Part shown: positions 33,030-41,230 of the stretch, piece after piece | How the letters are laid out: every line of letters starts with the position of its first letter | Numbering within the stretch: the stretch's first letter is position 1 | NCBI GenBank assembly: GCA_964410065.1 | Contig: CAYPFO010000002.1 | Coordinates: 1-64,000, forward strand | From: Serpens sp964410065 | Lineage (GTDB): Bacteria > Pseudomonadota > Gammaproteobacteria > Pseudomonadales > Pseudomonadaceae | Length of the DNA: 64,000 nt | Direction: 5' to 3' | Position numbers and translations under genes: made by a program | Notes under the pieces: model-generated | Database searches by the model: none | Told to the model about the DNA's origin: nothing | What the model saw: the letters and a program-made list of their open reading frames with translations, nothing else

Positions 33030-33410
33030 TCAGCTGGTGGCGGCCATCGCGGCGTGGCAGCGCTCCTCGGCAGTGTCCAGTTCCAGTTGCATTTGCTGAA
33101 TATCCAGCAGTTGCTGCTCAAGCTGTGCGCGCCGTTCGCCGATCTTGGCCAGGACGGTTTGCAACTGCTTGCGGTTGCCGCTGCTTGGCTCGTAGAGGTC
33201 GATCAGCTCCTTGCATTCCGCCAGCGAAAAGCCCAGGCGCTTGCCGCGCAGGATGAGTTTGAGCGCGACTTTGTCGCGGGGGTGATAGATGCGTTCCTGG
33301 CCGCGCCGTTCGGGACTGAGCATGCCTTGCTCTTCATAAAAACGGATGGCGCGTGTGGTGATGTCCAGCTCGCGCGCTAAATCGGAGATGCTGTAAGTCG
33401 ATACACCCAT
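33030..33410 (-). CDS. liuR: MerR-family regulator of the liu operon
   Basis: A 126-residue MerR-type regulator. The winged helix-turn-helix is at the N-terminus (YSISDLARELDITTRAIRFY, about 6-25), followed by the wing region RIYHPRDKVALKLILRGKRLGFS and a coiled-coil dimerisation helix to about residue 115. It lacks metal-binding cysteines; a Cys near the end (EERCHAAM) is isolated. As first gene of liuRABCDE it should control its own operon, and two palindromic operators lie 20-65 bp upstream. Confidence 0.93.
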   Translation of the reverse strand: MGVSTYSISDLARELDITTRAIRFYEEQGMLSPERRGQERIYHPRDKVALKLILRGKRLGFSLAECKELIDLYEPSSGNRKQLQTVLAKIGERRAQLEQQLLDIQQMQLELDTAEERCHAAMAATS

Positions 33411-33431
33411 GCACTAAAATCCTGTGTTGCG

Positions 33432-33475
33432 TTGACGTTAACGTTAAGCCTCCTTGACGTTAACGTCAAGGAGGC
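33432..33475 (-). promoter_or_regulatory. Double LiuR operator and promoter region
   Basis: Two near-identical 16-bp palindromes lie upstream of liuR. TTGACGTTAACGTCAA is perfect and extends to a 28-bp perfect palindrome (33448-33475). TTGACGTTAACGTTAA (33432-33447) has one mismatched pair. Their centres are 22 bp apart, about two helical turns. On the minus strand TTGACG can serve as a -35 element, as expected for MerR-type promoters. Known LiuR sites have similar ACGTTAACGT-like cores. Confidence 0.8.
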
Positions 33476-33568
33476 AACACGGTGCTTCTGGACTTCATTA
33501 TTCGCTTTGGTCAATGGGTATAAATCCCATGTATATCAATACGTTAAATGGATTAGGTTATGTGAATT

Positions 33569-34477
33569 CTATTTTTTTGAGTTCACTTTTTGAGCAATGT
33601 CGATGAGCTGTTCACGCATCCAGCGGTTGGCGGGATCCTGCTCGGTGCTTTCATGCCAGTACAAATGGCTCGCCAGGCGTGGCACGTCCGGCACCGGCAG
33701 TTGAACGGCGAACAAGCCGTGCTGGCGAGCGAACCGCTCGGGAACCGTCATGGCCAGGTCCGTCTGCTGCACCACGCTGGACGCCATCAGGTAATGCTGA
33801 GAGCGCAGTACTACCTTGCGCTGTAATCCAAGCTTGCCCAGGGCCAGATCGACATAACCGAGTCCGTTGCGCCGGCTGGAAATATGGATATGGCCGAGCG
33901 ACAGGTACTCCTCCAGGCTGAGCTGTTCTTTGGCCAAGGGATGGCCCTGGCGCAGGGTGCAGACGAACTGGTCGTCTAATAACTTGACGTGACGCACCTG
34001 TGGGTCGCTGTTCAGGGGTAGATCGACGGCGAAATCGAGGCGCCCGGAAGCCAGCTCCTTGCTGGTTTCCCGGCGACGCGACAGCATGCTTTCGATCTTC
34101 ACCTTAGGCGCCATGCGACTCAGGCGTTGCAGCAGAGGAGGCAGCAAGAGCGCCTCGCTGAGGTCGGTCATGCTGATGTGAAAGGTTTTACCGGCCTCGG
34201 CAGGATTGAATACCCGGCTTTCCTGGACTGAAACGCGCAGGAGCTGCAGGGCATTGCGCACCGGCCCGATGATGTTCTGCGCCATGGGAGTAGGCACCAT
34301 GCCCTGGGCGGTGCGTACGAACAGCGGATCGTTGAAGGTTTCCCGTAGGCGCGACAGCGCATTGGAAACGGCCGGCTGGGTAATGCCGACGATTTGCCCG
34401 GCGCGGGTCAGGTTGGCTTCGCTGTAAATGGCATCGAAGACGATGAACAGGTTGAGATCGACCTTTTGCAGGTTCAT
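33569..34477 (-). CDS. LysR-family transcriptional regulator
   Basis: A 302-residue LysR-type regulator. The helix-turn-helix (about 21-60; ANLTRAGQIVGITQPAVSNA, then LSRLRETFNDPLFVR) is followed by a typical effector-binding domain with TFHISMTDLSEALLLPPLL, the NahR/PhcA-like subgroup. It is divergent from an acyl-CoA dehydrogenase gene 161 bp away, which is probably its target. The AT-rich spacer (34530-34590) should contain the binding sites. The effector is unknown, perhaps an acyl-CoA or acid. Confidence 0.92.
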   Translation of the reverse strand: MNLQKVDLNLFIVFDAIYSEANLTRAGQIVGITQPAVSNALSRLRETFNDPLFVRTAQGMVPTPMAQNIIGPVRNALQLLRVSVQESRVFNPAEAGKTFHISMTDLSEALLLPPLLQRLSRMAPKVKIESMLSRRRETSKELASGRLDFAVDLPLNSDPQVRHVKLLDDQFVCTLRQGHPLAKEQLSLEEYLSLGHIHISSRRNGLGYVDLALGKLGLQRKVVLRSQHYLMASSVVQQTDLAMTVPERFARQHGLFAVQLPVPDVPRLASHLYWHESTEQDPANRWMREQLIDIAQKVNSKK

Positions 34478-34638
34478 GTGGGCCCTCCGGCACGCTTATT
34501 TTTATCAGGCGGTTGCCTCCAACAGCCTGTGATCATATCCAGCTTATGAATAGCAATACACAATGACAATAATCTAGATAAATCATGGCTGGGTGTCCTA
34601 GCATCGAGTCACACCTTTCATCAAACAGGTAACCGGCC

Positions 34639-35868
34639 ATGGATTTCGCGTATTCCCCCAAGGTTCAGGCGCTGCGTGAACGTGTCACTGCGTTCATGGA
34701 AAACCATGTCTATCCCGCCGAGGCAGTCTTCGAGCGTGAAGTGAGCGAAGGGGATCGCTGGCAGCCGACCGCGATCATGGAAGGACTCAAAGCCAAGGCC
34801 AAAGCCGAGGGCTTATGGAACCTGTTCCTGCCGGAGTCCGACTACGGCGCCGGCCTGAGCAATACCGAATACGCGCCTCTGGCCGAGATCATGGGCCGCT
34901 CGCTGCTCGGCCCCGAACCGTTCAACTGCTCGGCGCCGGACACCGGCAACATGGAAGTGCTGGTGCGCTACGGCAGCGCAGAGCAGAAGAAACAGTGGCT
35001 GGAGCCGCTGCTGGCCGGTGAGATTCGTTCGGCCTTCGCCATGACTGAACCCGACGTGGCCTCCTCGGACGCCACCAACATGCAGGCCAACGCCCGGCGT
35101 GAGGGCGACGAGTGGGTCATCAACGGGCGTAAGTGGTGGACCTCTGGCGCCTGCGACCCACGTTGCAAGGTCATGATCTTCATGGGCCTGACCAACCCCG
35201 ACAATCCACGCCATCAGCAACACTCGATGATCCTGGTACCCAGCGATGCTGCCGGCGTGACCATCGTCCGCCCCCTGCCGGTGTTCGGCTACGACGACGC
35301 GCCCCACGGCCACGCCGAGGTGCTGTTCGAGAATGTGCGGGTGCCTTACGAAAACGTGATTCTGGGCGAAGGCCGGGGTTTCGAGATCGCTCAGGGGCGT
35401 CTCGGCCCGGGGCGTATCCATCACTGCATGCGCTCGATCGGCATGGCCGAGCGCGCGCTGGAGCTGATGTGCAAGCGCTCGGTGTCGCGCCAGGCGTTCG
35501 GCAAGCCGTTGGCGCGTCTGGGTGGCAACCTTGATCTGATTGCCGACTCGCGCATGGAGATCAACATGGCGCGGCTGTTGACCCTCAACGCCGCCTACAT
35601 GATGGACACCGTGGGCAACAAGGTGGCGGCCAGCGAGATCGCGCAGATCAAGGTGGTGGCGCCGAACGTTGCGCTCAAGGTAATCGACCGGGCGATCCAG
35701 ATCCACGGCGGCGCAGGAGTTTCCGGTGATTTCCCGTTGGCCTACTGGTACGCCATGCAACGTACCCTGCGTCTGGCCGACGGCCCGGACGAAGTGCACC
35801 GCGCCACGGTCGGCAAGCATGAACTGGGCAAATACGTGCCCAAGGAGCTGCTGCGCGCTAGCCGCTGA
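34639..35868 (+). CDS. Acyl-CoA dehydrogenase (ACAD10/11-like)
   Basis: A 409-residue flavin acyl-CoA dehydrogenase. Family blocks are SAFAMTEPDVASSDATNMQ, INGRKWWTSGACDPRCK and RQAFGKPLARLGGNLDLIAD, with AIQIHGGAGVSGDFPLAYWY near the end. The insert GACDPRCKVMIFMG and overall length are typical of the ACAD11-like group, which takes longer or modified chains, including 4-hydroxy acids in some members. AGGTAA precedes the ATG. The divergent LysR gene is the likely regulator. Exact substrate unknown. Confidence 0.9.
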   Translation: MDFAYSPKVQALRERVTAFMENHVYPAEAVFEREVSEGDRWQPTAIMEGLKAKAKAEGLWNLFLPESDYGAGLSNTEYAPLAEIMGRSLLGPEPFNCSAPDTGNMEVLVRYGSAEQKKQWLEPLLAGEIRSAFAMTEPDVASSDATNMQANARREGDEWVINGRKWWTSGACDPRCKVMIFMGLTNPDNPRHQQHSMILVPSDAAGVTIVRPLPVFGYDDAPHGHAEVLFENVRVPYENVILGEGRGFEIAQGRLGPGRIHHCMRSIGMAERALELMCKRSVSRQAFGKPLARLGGNLDLIADSRMEINMARLLTLNAAYMMDTVGNKVAASEIAQIKVVAPNVALKVIDRAIQIHGGAGVSGDFPLAYWYAMQRTLRLADGPDEVHRATVGKHELGKYVPKELLRASR

Positions 35869-35931
35869 GCGCTGTTTCCCGGGAATGCCGACGGCCCTGA
35901 CTATGCTGTGAGAGGACAGCGAGGGCTGGGT

Positions 35932-36651
35932 ATGACGGGCCAGGCGCGGGTATGGGTGGTGGATGATGACGCCGAGGTGCGGCAGTTGCTGCACGAGTAC
36001 CTCGGCGCCCACGGTTATCAGGTGCAGCTGTGCACCGACAGCACGGCGCTGCGCAAGGCACTGGAGCAGGAGCTACCCGACCTGGTGCTGCTGGACCTCG
36101 GCCTGCCCGGCGAGGACGGCCTGAGTCTGGCGCGCTTTCTGCGCGAACGTCACGACCTGCCGGTGATCATGATTTCCGGCGCCGGCACGCCGCTGGATCG
36201 CACCATCGGCCTGGAAGTTGGCGCCGACGATTACCTGGGCAAGCCCTTCGAGCCGCGCGAGCTGTTGGCGCGGGTCAAGAGCGTGCTGCGCCGATACCGG
36301 CCGGCGCTGCCCGTGGCTGGCACAGCGGAGGCGGCCGATACCCTGCGCCTGGGGCGTTTTCGCCTCGACCTGCAACGCCGCCAGTTGCGGGACGACCAAG
36401 ACACGGAAATCGAACTGACCGCTATGGAGTTCGACCTCTTGCAGGCCTTCGCCCAGCGCCCGAACCGCCCACTGTCCCGCGACCAACTCCTAAATCTGAC
36501 CCAGCACCGCGACTGGAATCCCTATGACCGCTCCATCGACATCCGCATCGCCCGTCTGCGGCGAAAGCTGGAGGACGATCCGGAAAAACCGCAGATCATT
36601 CGCACCCTGCGCGGGGTCGGCTACATGCTGGTGTCTGGCAGCCGATCCTGA
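35932..36651 (+). CDS. OmpR-family response regulator
   Basis: A 239-residue two-component response regulator. The receiver domain has the acidic pocket VVDDDAEV (10-17), phosphoacceptor Asp55 in LVLLDLGLPG and the switch lysine in YLGKPFEPREL. The C-terminal winged helix contains ELTAMEFDLLQAF and RSIDIRIARLRRKLEDDP. I chose ATG 35932 (MTGQARVWVV), with GAGGG upstream; a GTG at 35908 would add eight residues. It precedes a hybrid histidine kinase by 101 bp and is probably its partner. Confidence 0.93.
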   Translation: MTGQARVWVVDDDAEVRQLLHEYLGAHGYQVQLCTDSTALRKALEQELPDLVLLDLGLPGEDGLSLARFLRERHDLPVIMISGAGTPLDRTIGLEVGADDYLGKPFEPRELLARVKSVLRRYRPALPVAGTAEAADTLRLGRFRLDLQRRQLRDDQDTEIELTAMEFDLLQAFAQRPNRPLSRDQLLNLTQHRDWNPYDRSIDIRIARLRRKLEDDPEKPQIIRTLRGVGYMLVSGSRS

Positions 36652-36752
36652 CGCGAACTCTCTGTTTCAATTGTTTCAGTCACGCGCGACCGACCTGCCT
36701 GTAGGCGCTGCCTTCCTATACTCAAGGCATATCCAGTGCGCGGAGTTCGACC

Positions 36753-39119
36753 ATGAACCAGGCGCTCCCGCCGTTGACGGCCACGGACCTGGATCATCCG
36801 CTGCGACAGATCGTCGACAACAGCAGCGCGGTGATCTTCATCAAGGATCTTGCCGGTCGCTATCGGCTGGTCAACCCAGCGTTCGAACGCTTCTTCCAAC
36901 GCACTGCGTCCCAGGTACTGGGGCGCAGTGACCATGAATTATTCCCCGCCGAGGTGGCGGATGCGCTGCGCTGTAATGACCGGCAGGTGATCAGTCAGGG
37001 CCAGCCCATCGAGGTCGAGGAACAGGTGCGGTCTCCGAACGGCAATTGGGTGTACCTGTCGAGCAAGTTCCCGGTGTTCGATGCCGCTGGCGAGATCATT
37101 GCGGTGTGTGGAATCGCCACCGACATCAGCGAGCGCAAGCGCATCGAGGAAGCGCTGAGCCATGTCGCCCTGGGGGTTTCAGCCGCCGCCGGCGATGCCG
37201 TGTTTGCGGCCATCGCCCGCTACCTGGCGCTGTCGCTGCATGCCGATTTCGCTTTCGTCAGTCGTGCGGCCCGCCCGGACAGCACCAGCCTGGATACCCT
37301 GGCGCTCTTCCATGCGGGGCGGCTGATCCCCAACGTGCGCTATGAACTGGCCGGCACGCCCTGTCAGGAGGTGTTCGGCAAGCGCTTCCATTTTGTCGAA
37401 CAAGGTGCCCGCGAACGTTATGCGGGCAGTGATGCCCTGCGGCTGTTCGGCCTCGACAGCTATGCCGGCTACCCATTGTTCGCCAGTGACGGACGCGCGT
37501 TGGGACTGATATCCGTGGGCCATAGCCAATCGCTGCCGGAGCGCAGTCGTGTCGAAGCGGTACTGAAGATCTTTTCCGTGCGGGCCGCCGCCGAATTGCA
37601 GCGCCTGGATGCCGAAACCAGCTACCGCTCGATCTTCGAGTCCTCGATGGATGCCATCTTCGTGCACGATCTGGACAGCGGCGCGCTGGTCGACGTCAAT
37701 CCCAGCGCCTGTGCGATCTACGGCTACAGCCACGAGGAGATGATTACCCAGGGCGTGGAAGCGTTCAGCGTCGGTTATCCGCCCTATAGCGGTGAGGATG
37801 TTCAGCGCTGGCTGGCCTTGGCCCGGGAACAGGGTCCGCAGCGTTTTGAGTGGCTTCGCCGTCATCGCGACGGCAGCCTGCACTGGGACGAGGTGTGCCT
37901 GAAGCGGGCGAGCATCGCCGGTATCGAGCGCATCCTGGCGTTCACGCGGGACATCAGTGAGCGCAAGCAGGCCGAGCAGCAGCGTGCTGAACTGGAGCAA
38001 CAGTTGCGCCAGGCCCAGCGCATGGAAGCCATCGGCCGTCTCACGGGCGGTATCGCCCATGACTTCAATAATCTGCTGACCGGCATGCTCGGCTACACGC
38101 ACATGGCCGAGGAGCTCGCCGAGAGCCGCCCGGATCCCCAACTCGGGCATTACCTGGCGCGGGTACGGCATTCCGCGGAGAAAGCCCGCGACCTGATCCA
38201 GCAGATGCTGATCTTCAGTCGCGGCAGTCATGGCCAGCCGCAAGCGCTGGAGCTGGAGCGGTTGATTGGCGACTTCCGGCAATTGCTGCAGTCGGCGATG
38301 CCGCCCGGTATCGAAATCGATCTGCATGTTGCCCGGGAATTGCCGCCGGTGCTGTTTGATCGGGTGCAGCTGGAGCAGGTACTGATGAACCTGTGCATCA
38401 ATGCCCGCGATGCCATGGACGGCAACGGTCAGCTGCGCATTACGCTGCAGCGTGGCGGACCGCAACGCGGCATCTGCGCCTCGTGTCAGCAGGCACTTGT
38501 CGGTGATTACCTGGTGCTGGGCGTTGAGGATTCCGGGTCAGGTATCGCCGAGTGGGTGCAGGCGCAGATGTTCGAGCCGTTCTTCACCACCAAGGCACCG
38601 GGGCAGGGCAGCGGCATGGGGTTGTCCATGGTGCACGGCATTGTTCATGAATACGGAGGGCATCTGCTGCTGAGCAGTCAGTCAGGCCGGGGCGCCTGCT
38701 TCAAGGTACTGATCCCGCCACTGCTGTCCACGCAGCAAGCCTGCCGGTCATTGCATGGGCGTGTGGCAGTAGTGGATGACGAGCCGCTGGTGGCTGAATT
38801 CATGGGAGAGCGACTGCGCCAATGGGGGCTTGAAGTGCAGCTGTGGTGTGATGCTGAGCAGGCCTGCGCAGAGTTGGAAGCCACTGCCACGGAGTGGGAT
38901 GTGCTTATCGTTGATCAATGCATGCCGCGCCTCAACGGCGTGCGACTGGCCAAGCGTTTGCTGGCAGCGCGGCCTGATCTGCCTATCGCGCTTTATAGCG
39001 GCTTCAGCGACCAGCTCGATGAGGCGCAGGTGCAGGCCCTTGGCGTGCGTGCGGTGTGGCACAAACCATTGGACGAATCGGCGCTCTACACCTGGCTACG
39101 TACCAACCTGCCGGCATGA
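36753..39119 (+). CDS. Hybrid sensor histidine kinase (PAS-GAF-PAS-HK-REC)
   Basis: A 788-residue soluble kinase without evident membrane segments. In order it has a PAS domain (about 20-135), a GAF domain (about 140-295) and a second PAS domain (about 297-415). Next come the dimerisation H-box GGIAHDFNNLLTG with His436, the ATPase motifs LNLCINARDAMDGNG, DSGSGI and GQGSGMGLSM, and a C-terminal receiver with Asp721 (LIVDQCMPRLNG). It likely signals to the upstream response regulator. The cytoplasmic PAS/GAF architecture suggests an internal redox or small-molecule cue; the ligand is unknown. Confidence 0.93.
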   Translation: MNQALPPLTATDLDHPLRQIVDNSSAVIFIKDLAGRYRLVNPAFERFFQRTASQVLGRSDHELFPAEVADALRCNDRQVISQGQPIEVEEQVRSPNGNWVYLSSKFPVFDAAGEIIAVCGIATDISERKRIEEALSHVALGVSAAAGDAVFAAIARYLALSLHADFAFVSRAARPDSTSLDTLALFHAGRLIPNVRYELAGTPCQEVFGKRFHFVEQGARERYAGSDALRLFGLDSYAGYPLFASDGRALGLISVGHSQSLPERSRVEAVLKIFSVRAAAELQRLDAETSYRSIFESSMDAIFVHDLDSGALVDVNPSACAIYGYSHEEMITQGVEAFSVGYPPYSGEDVQRWLALAREQGPQRFEWLRRHRDGSLHWDEVCLKRASIAGIERILAFTRDISERKQAEQQRAELEQQLRQAQRMEAIGRLTGGIAHDFNNLLTGMLGYTHMAEELAESRPDPQLGHYLARVRHSAEKARDLIQQMLIFSRGSHGQPQALELERLIGDFRQLLQSAMPPGIEIDLHVARELPPVLFDRVQLEQVLMNLCINARDAMDGNGQLRITLQRGGPQRGICASCQQALVGDYLVLGVEDSGSGIAEWVQAQMFEPFFTTKAPGQGSGMGLSMVHGIVHEYGGHLLLSSQSGRGACFKVLIPPLLSTQQACRSLHGRVAVVDDEPLVAEFMGERLRQWGLEVQLWCDAEQACAELEATATEWDVLIVDQCMPRLNGVRLAKRLLAARPDLPIALYSGFSDQLDEAQVQALGVRAVWHKPLDESALYTWLRTNLPA

Positions 39120-39241
39120 CCGGCTGAAACCAAAAGGCTACAAAACCGCTGCACCACGACATCGTGCCGATACACAGCCGGCGCACCCTGACTTCCACTG
39201 CACATCGGGCAGTTAATCCACTACGAGGCAGGGTTCATCCC

Positions 39242-40009
39242 ATGAAGCGCTATCTGATCTTCCTCTACGGCATCGCCAGCTACGTCGTGTTCTTTGCCAC
39301 CTTTCTCTATGCCATTGCCTTTCTCGGCAACCTGCCCGGAGTGCCGCGCACCATCGATGGCCCTCCGGAGCTGGCGTCAGGCCCGGCCTTGGCCATCGAC
39401 TTGCTGCTGCTGACGATCTTCGCCGTGCAACACAGCTTGATGGCGCGTCCGGCCTTCAAGGTGCTGTGGGTGCAGATCATTCCTGAGTCCGCCGAACGCA
39501 GCACCTATGTGCTGTTTTCCAGCCTGGCACTGCTGTTGCTGTTCTATTTCTGGCAGCCTGTGGGCGGAGGGGTCTGGTCGCTGGAAAGCCGCGCCGGGCA
39601 ATGGCTGATGTACGCAGGCTTCGCCTTCGGCTGGGCGCTGGTGCTCTACAGCACCTTCCTGATCAATCACTTCGACCTGTTCGGTCTGCGCCAGGTGTGG
39701 CTGCAGTTGCGGGGCAAAGCCTACACCGACTTGCCGTTCAAGACCCCGGGCGCCTACCGGCTGGTGCGCCATCCGCTGTACGTCGGCTGGTTCCTTGCCA
39801 TCTGGTGCACACCGCAGATGACCGTCACCCATATGTTATTTGCCCTGGTGACCGCCGCCTATATCGTGGCGGCGATCAGCCTCGAGGAGCGCGACCTGAT
39901 CGATGCGCACCCGGAATACCAGGCGTACCGGCGCCAGGTGCCCAAGCTGTTGCCACGGTTTCGGCCGGTGCGTGGCCAGCAGCAGGCCAACGATGCGGAT
40001 GTGGTGTAG
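39242..40009 (+). CDS. Methanethiol S-methyltransferase-like membrane protein (MddA/NnrU/ICMT superfamily)
   Basis: A 255-residue membrane protein with about six helices. The C-terminal part carries the ICMT-like SAM-binding block YRLVRHPLYVGWFLAIW (172-188) followed by EERDLIDAHPEYQAYR. The region HSLMARPAFK (64-73) matches the NnrU/MddA group. MddA methylates methanethiol to dimethyl sulfide and is found in pseudomonads; the resemblance is good but I cannot exclude another small-thiol or prenyl substrate. I start at ATG 39242 (MKRYLIFLYG). A strong hairpin terminator follows. Confidence 0.7.
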   Translation: MKRYLIFLYGIASYVVFFATFLYAIAFLGNLPGVPRTIDGPPELASGPALAIDLLLLTIFAVQHSLMARPAFKVLWVQIIPESAERSTYVLFSSLALLLLFYFWQPVGGGVWSLESRAGQWLMYAGFAFGWALVLYSTFLINHFDLFGLRQVWLQLRGKAYTDLPFKTPGAYRLVRHPLYVGWFLAIWCTPQMTVTHMLFALVTAAYIVAAISLEERDLIDAHPEYQAYRRQVPKLLPRFRPVRGQQQANDADVV

Positions 40010-40021
40010 CCGAACTGATAC

Positions 40022-40050
40022 AAACAGGGCGCCAGTCGGCGCCCTGTTTT
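40022..40050. terminator. Bidirectional terminator between mddA-like and terC genes
   Basis: AAACAGGGCGCC and GGCGCCCTGTTT form a perfect 12-bp stem with an AGTC loop. T runs occur on both strands, serving the convergent genes on each side. Confidence 0.92.
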
Positions 40051-40067
40051 AGAGTCAGGTTTATCAG

Positions 40068-41069
40068 TCAGGGATGGCTTTCGTTGGGCTCGACCTTCTC
40101 ACCCGCAGGCGAATTCCTGGTCTTGATCAGCGACAACAGCACGCCACCGGCCAGCAGACCAAAGGTCATGCACAGTGAGAGCAGGGCCGGCACCTTGTAG
40201 AAGTCGTGCAGAAGGATCTTGCCGCCAATGAAGATCAGCACCAGCGCCAGGGCGTACTTGAGGTACACGAAACGGTGCATCAGCGCCGCCAGGGCGAAGT
40301 ACAGCGAACGCAGGCCGAGGATGGCGAAGATGTTCGAGGTGTAGACGATGAAGGGGTCCTGGGTGATGGCGAACACCGCCGGCACGCTGTCCACGGCGAA
40401 CACCAGGTCGGCCAGCTCGATCAGCACCAGGCAGAGCAGCAGCGGTGTGGCATAGAGCAAGGGATGGGTAGCGCCTTCCGGCTTCAGGCGCACCAGGAAC
40501 TTGCCGCCATGCAGGGTATCGGTGACGCGGATGTGCTTGCGCGCGAAGCGCACGAAGCGGTTGTTCTCGATGTCCGGGTGTTCCTCTTCCTTCTCGATGA
40601 ACATCTTCACACCGGAATAAAGCAGGAAGGCACCGAATAGGTAGAGGATCCAGGCGAACTCCGCCACCAGGGCGGCGCCCAGACCGATCATGATGGCGCG
40701 CAGCACGATCACCCCGATAATGCCCCAGAACAGCACGCGGTGCTGGTAGCGGCGGGGAATGCCGAAGGCGGCGAAGATCATCGCCATGACGAACACGTTG
40801 TCCATGGACAACGACTGTTCGACGAGAAACCCGGTGTAGAACTCCAGGGCGCTCTGCGAGCCCAGTTCAAACCAGACCCAAACCCCGAACAGCACACCCA
40901 CACCGAAATAGCCGCTGTACAGCAGCAGACTTTCGCGCATTTCGATTTCGCGTTCAGTGCGATGCAGGACGCCCAGGTCGAGCACCAGCAGAGAAATCAC
41001 AATGAGCAGGAAGCACAGCCACAGCCAGGTGGCCGTACCAAATAATGGAATCGTGAGGAATTCAAGCAT
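40068..41069 (-). CDS. TerC/Alx family integral membrane protein
   Basis: A 333-residue membrane protein with about nine helices and the TerC hallmarks: two acidic membrane motifs, EQSLSMDNVFVMAMIF and ELADLVFAVDSVPAVFAIT, and the loop KMFIEKEEEHPDIENN. Members (Alx, TerC) are linked to manganese export and tellurite resistance. I chose ATG 41069 (MLEFLTIPLF), with AGGGG upstream. No yybP-ykoY (manganese) riboswitch is recognisable in the leader, only two simple hairpins. Confidence 0.9.
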   Translation of the reverse strand: MLEFLTIPLFGTATWLWLCFLLIVISLLVLDLGVLHRTEREIEMRESLLLYSGYFGVGVLFGVWVWFELGSQSALEFYTGFLVEQSLSMDNVFVMAMIFAAFGIPRRYQHRVLFWGIIGVIVLRAIMIGLGAALVAEFAWILYLFGAFLLYSGVKMFIEKEEEHPDIENNRFVRFARKHIRVTDTLHGGKFLVRLKPEGATHPLLYATPLLLCLVLIELADLVFAVDSVPAVFAITQDPFIVYTSNIFAILGLRSLYFALAALMHRFVYLKYALALVLIFIGGKILLHDFYKVPALLSLCMTFGLLAGGVLLSLIKTRNSPAGEKVEPNESHP

Positions 41070-41230
41070 TGCGCAGGCCCCTTCAAAGGTGTCGGAAAAA
41101 AGTGACTCCGACATCACGATGAGAAAATCGCTCACTCATCGCCAGAGGGGCCCGGCGTCACAACCCGTATAGGCTATGCCTCTCAAGACACTGCGGCAAT
41201 ACTTTCAGGTAACAGATCGTTGCCAACGGC

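Noticed and set aside
33562..33586. Palindrome GTGAATTC/GAGTTCAC at the end of the LysR gene as an operator
   Set aside because: It is imperfect, overlaps the stop codon and surrounds a T7 run; at most it is a weak terminator-like hairpin.
41070..41230. yybP-ykoY manganese riboswitch before terC
   Set aside because: TerC genes are often preceded by one, but the conserved GGGGAGUAG and paired loops are not present in the leader.
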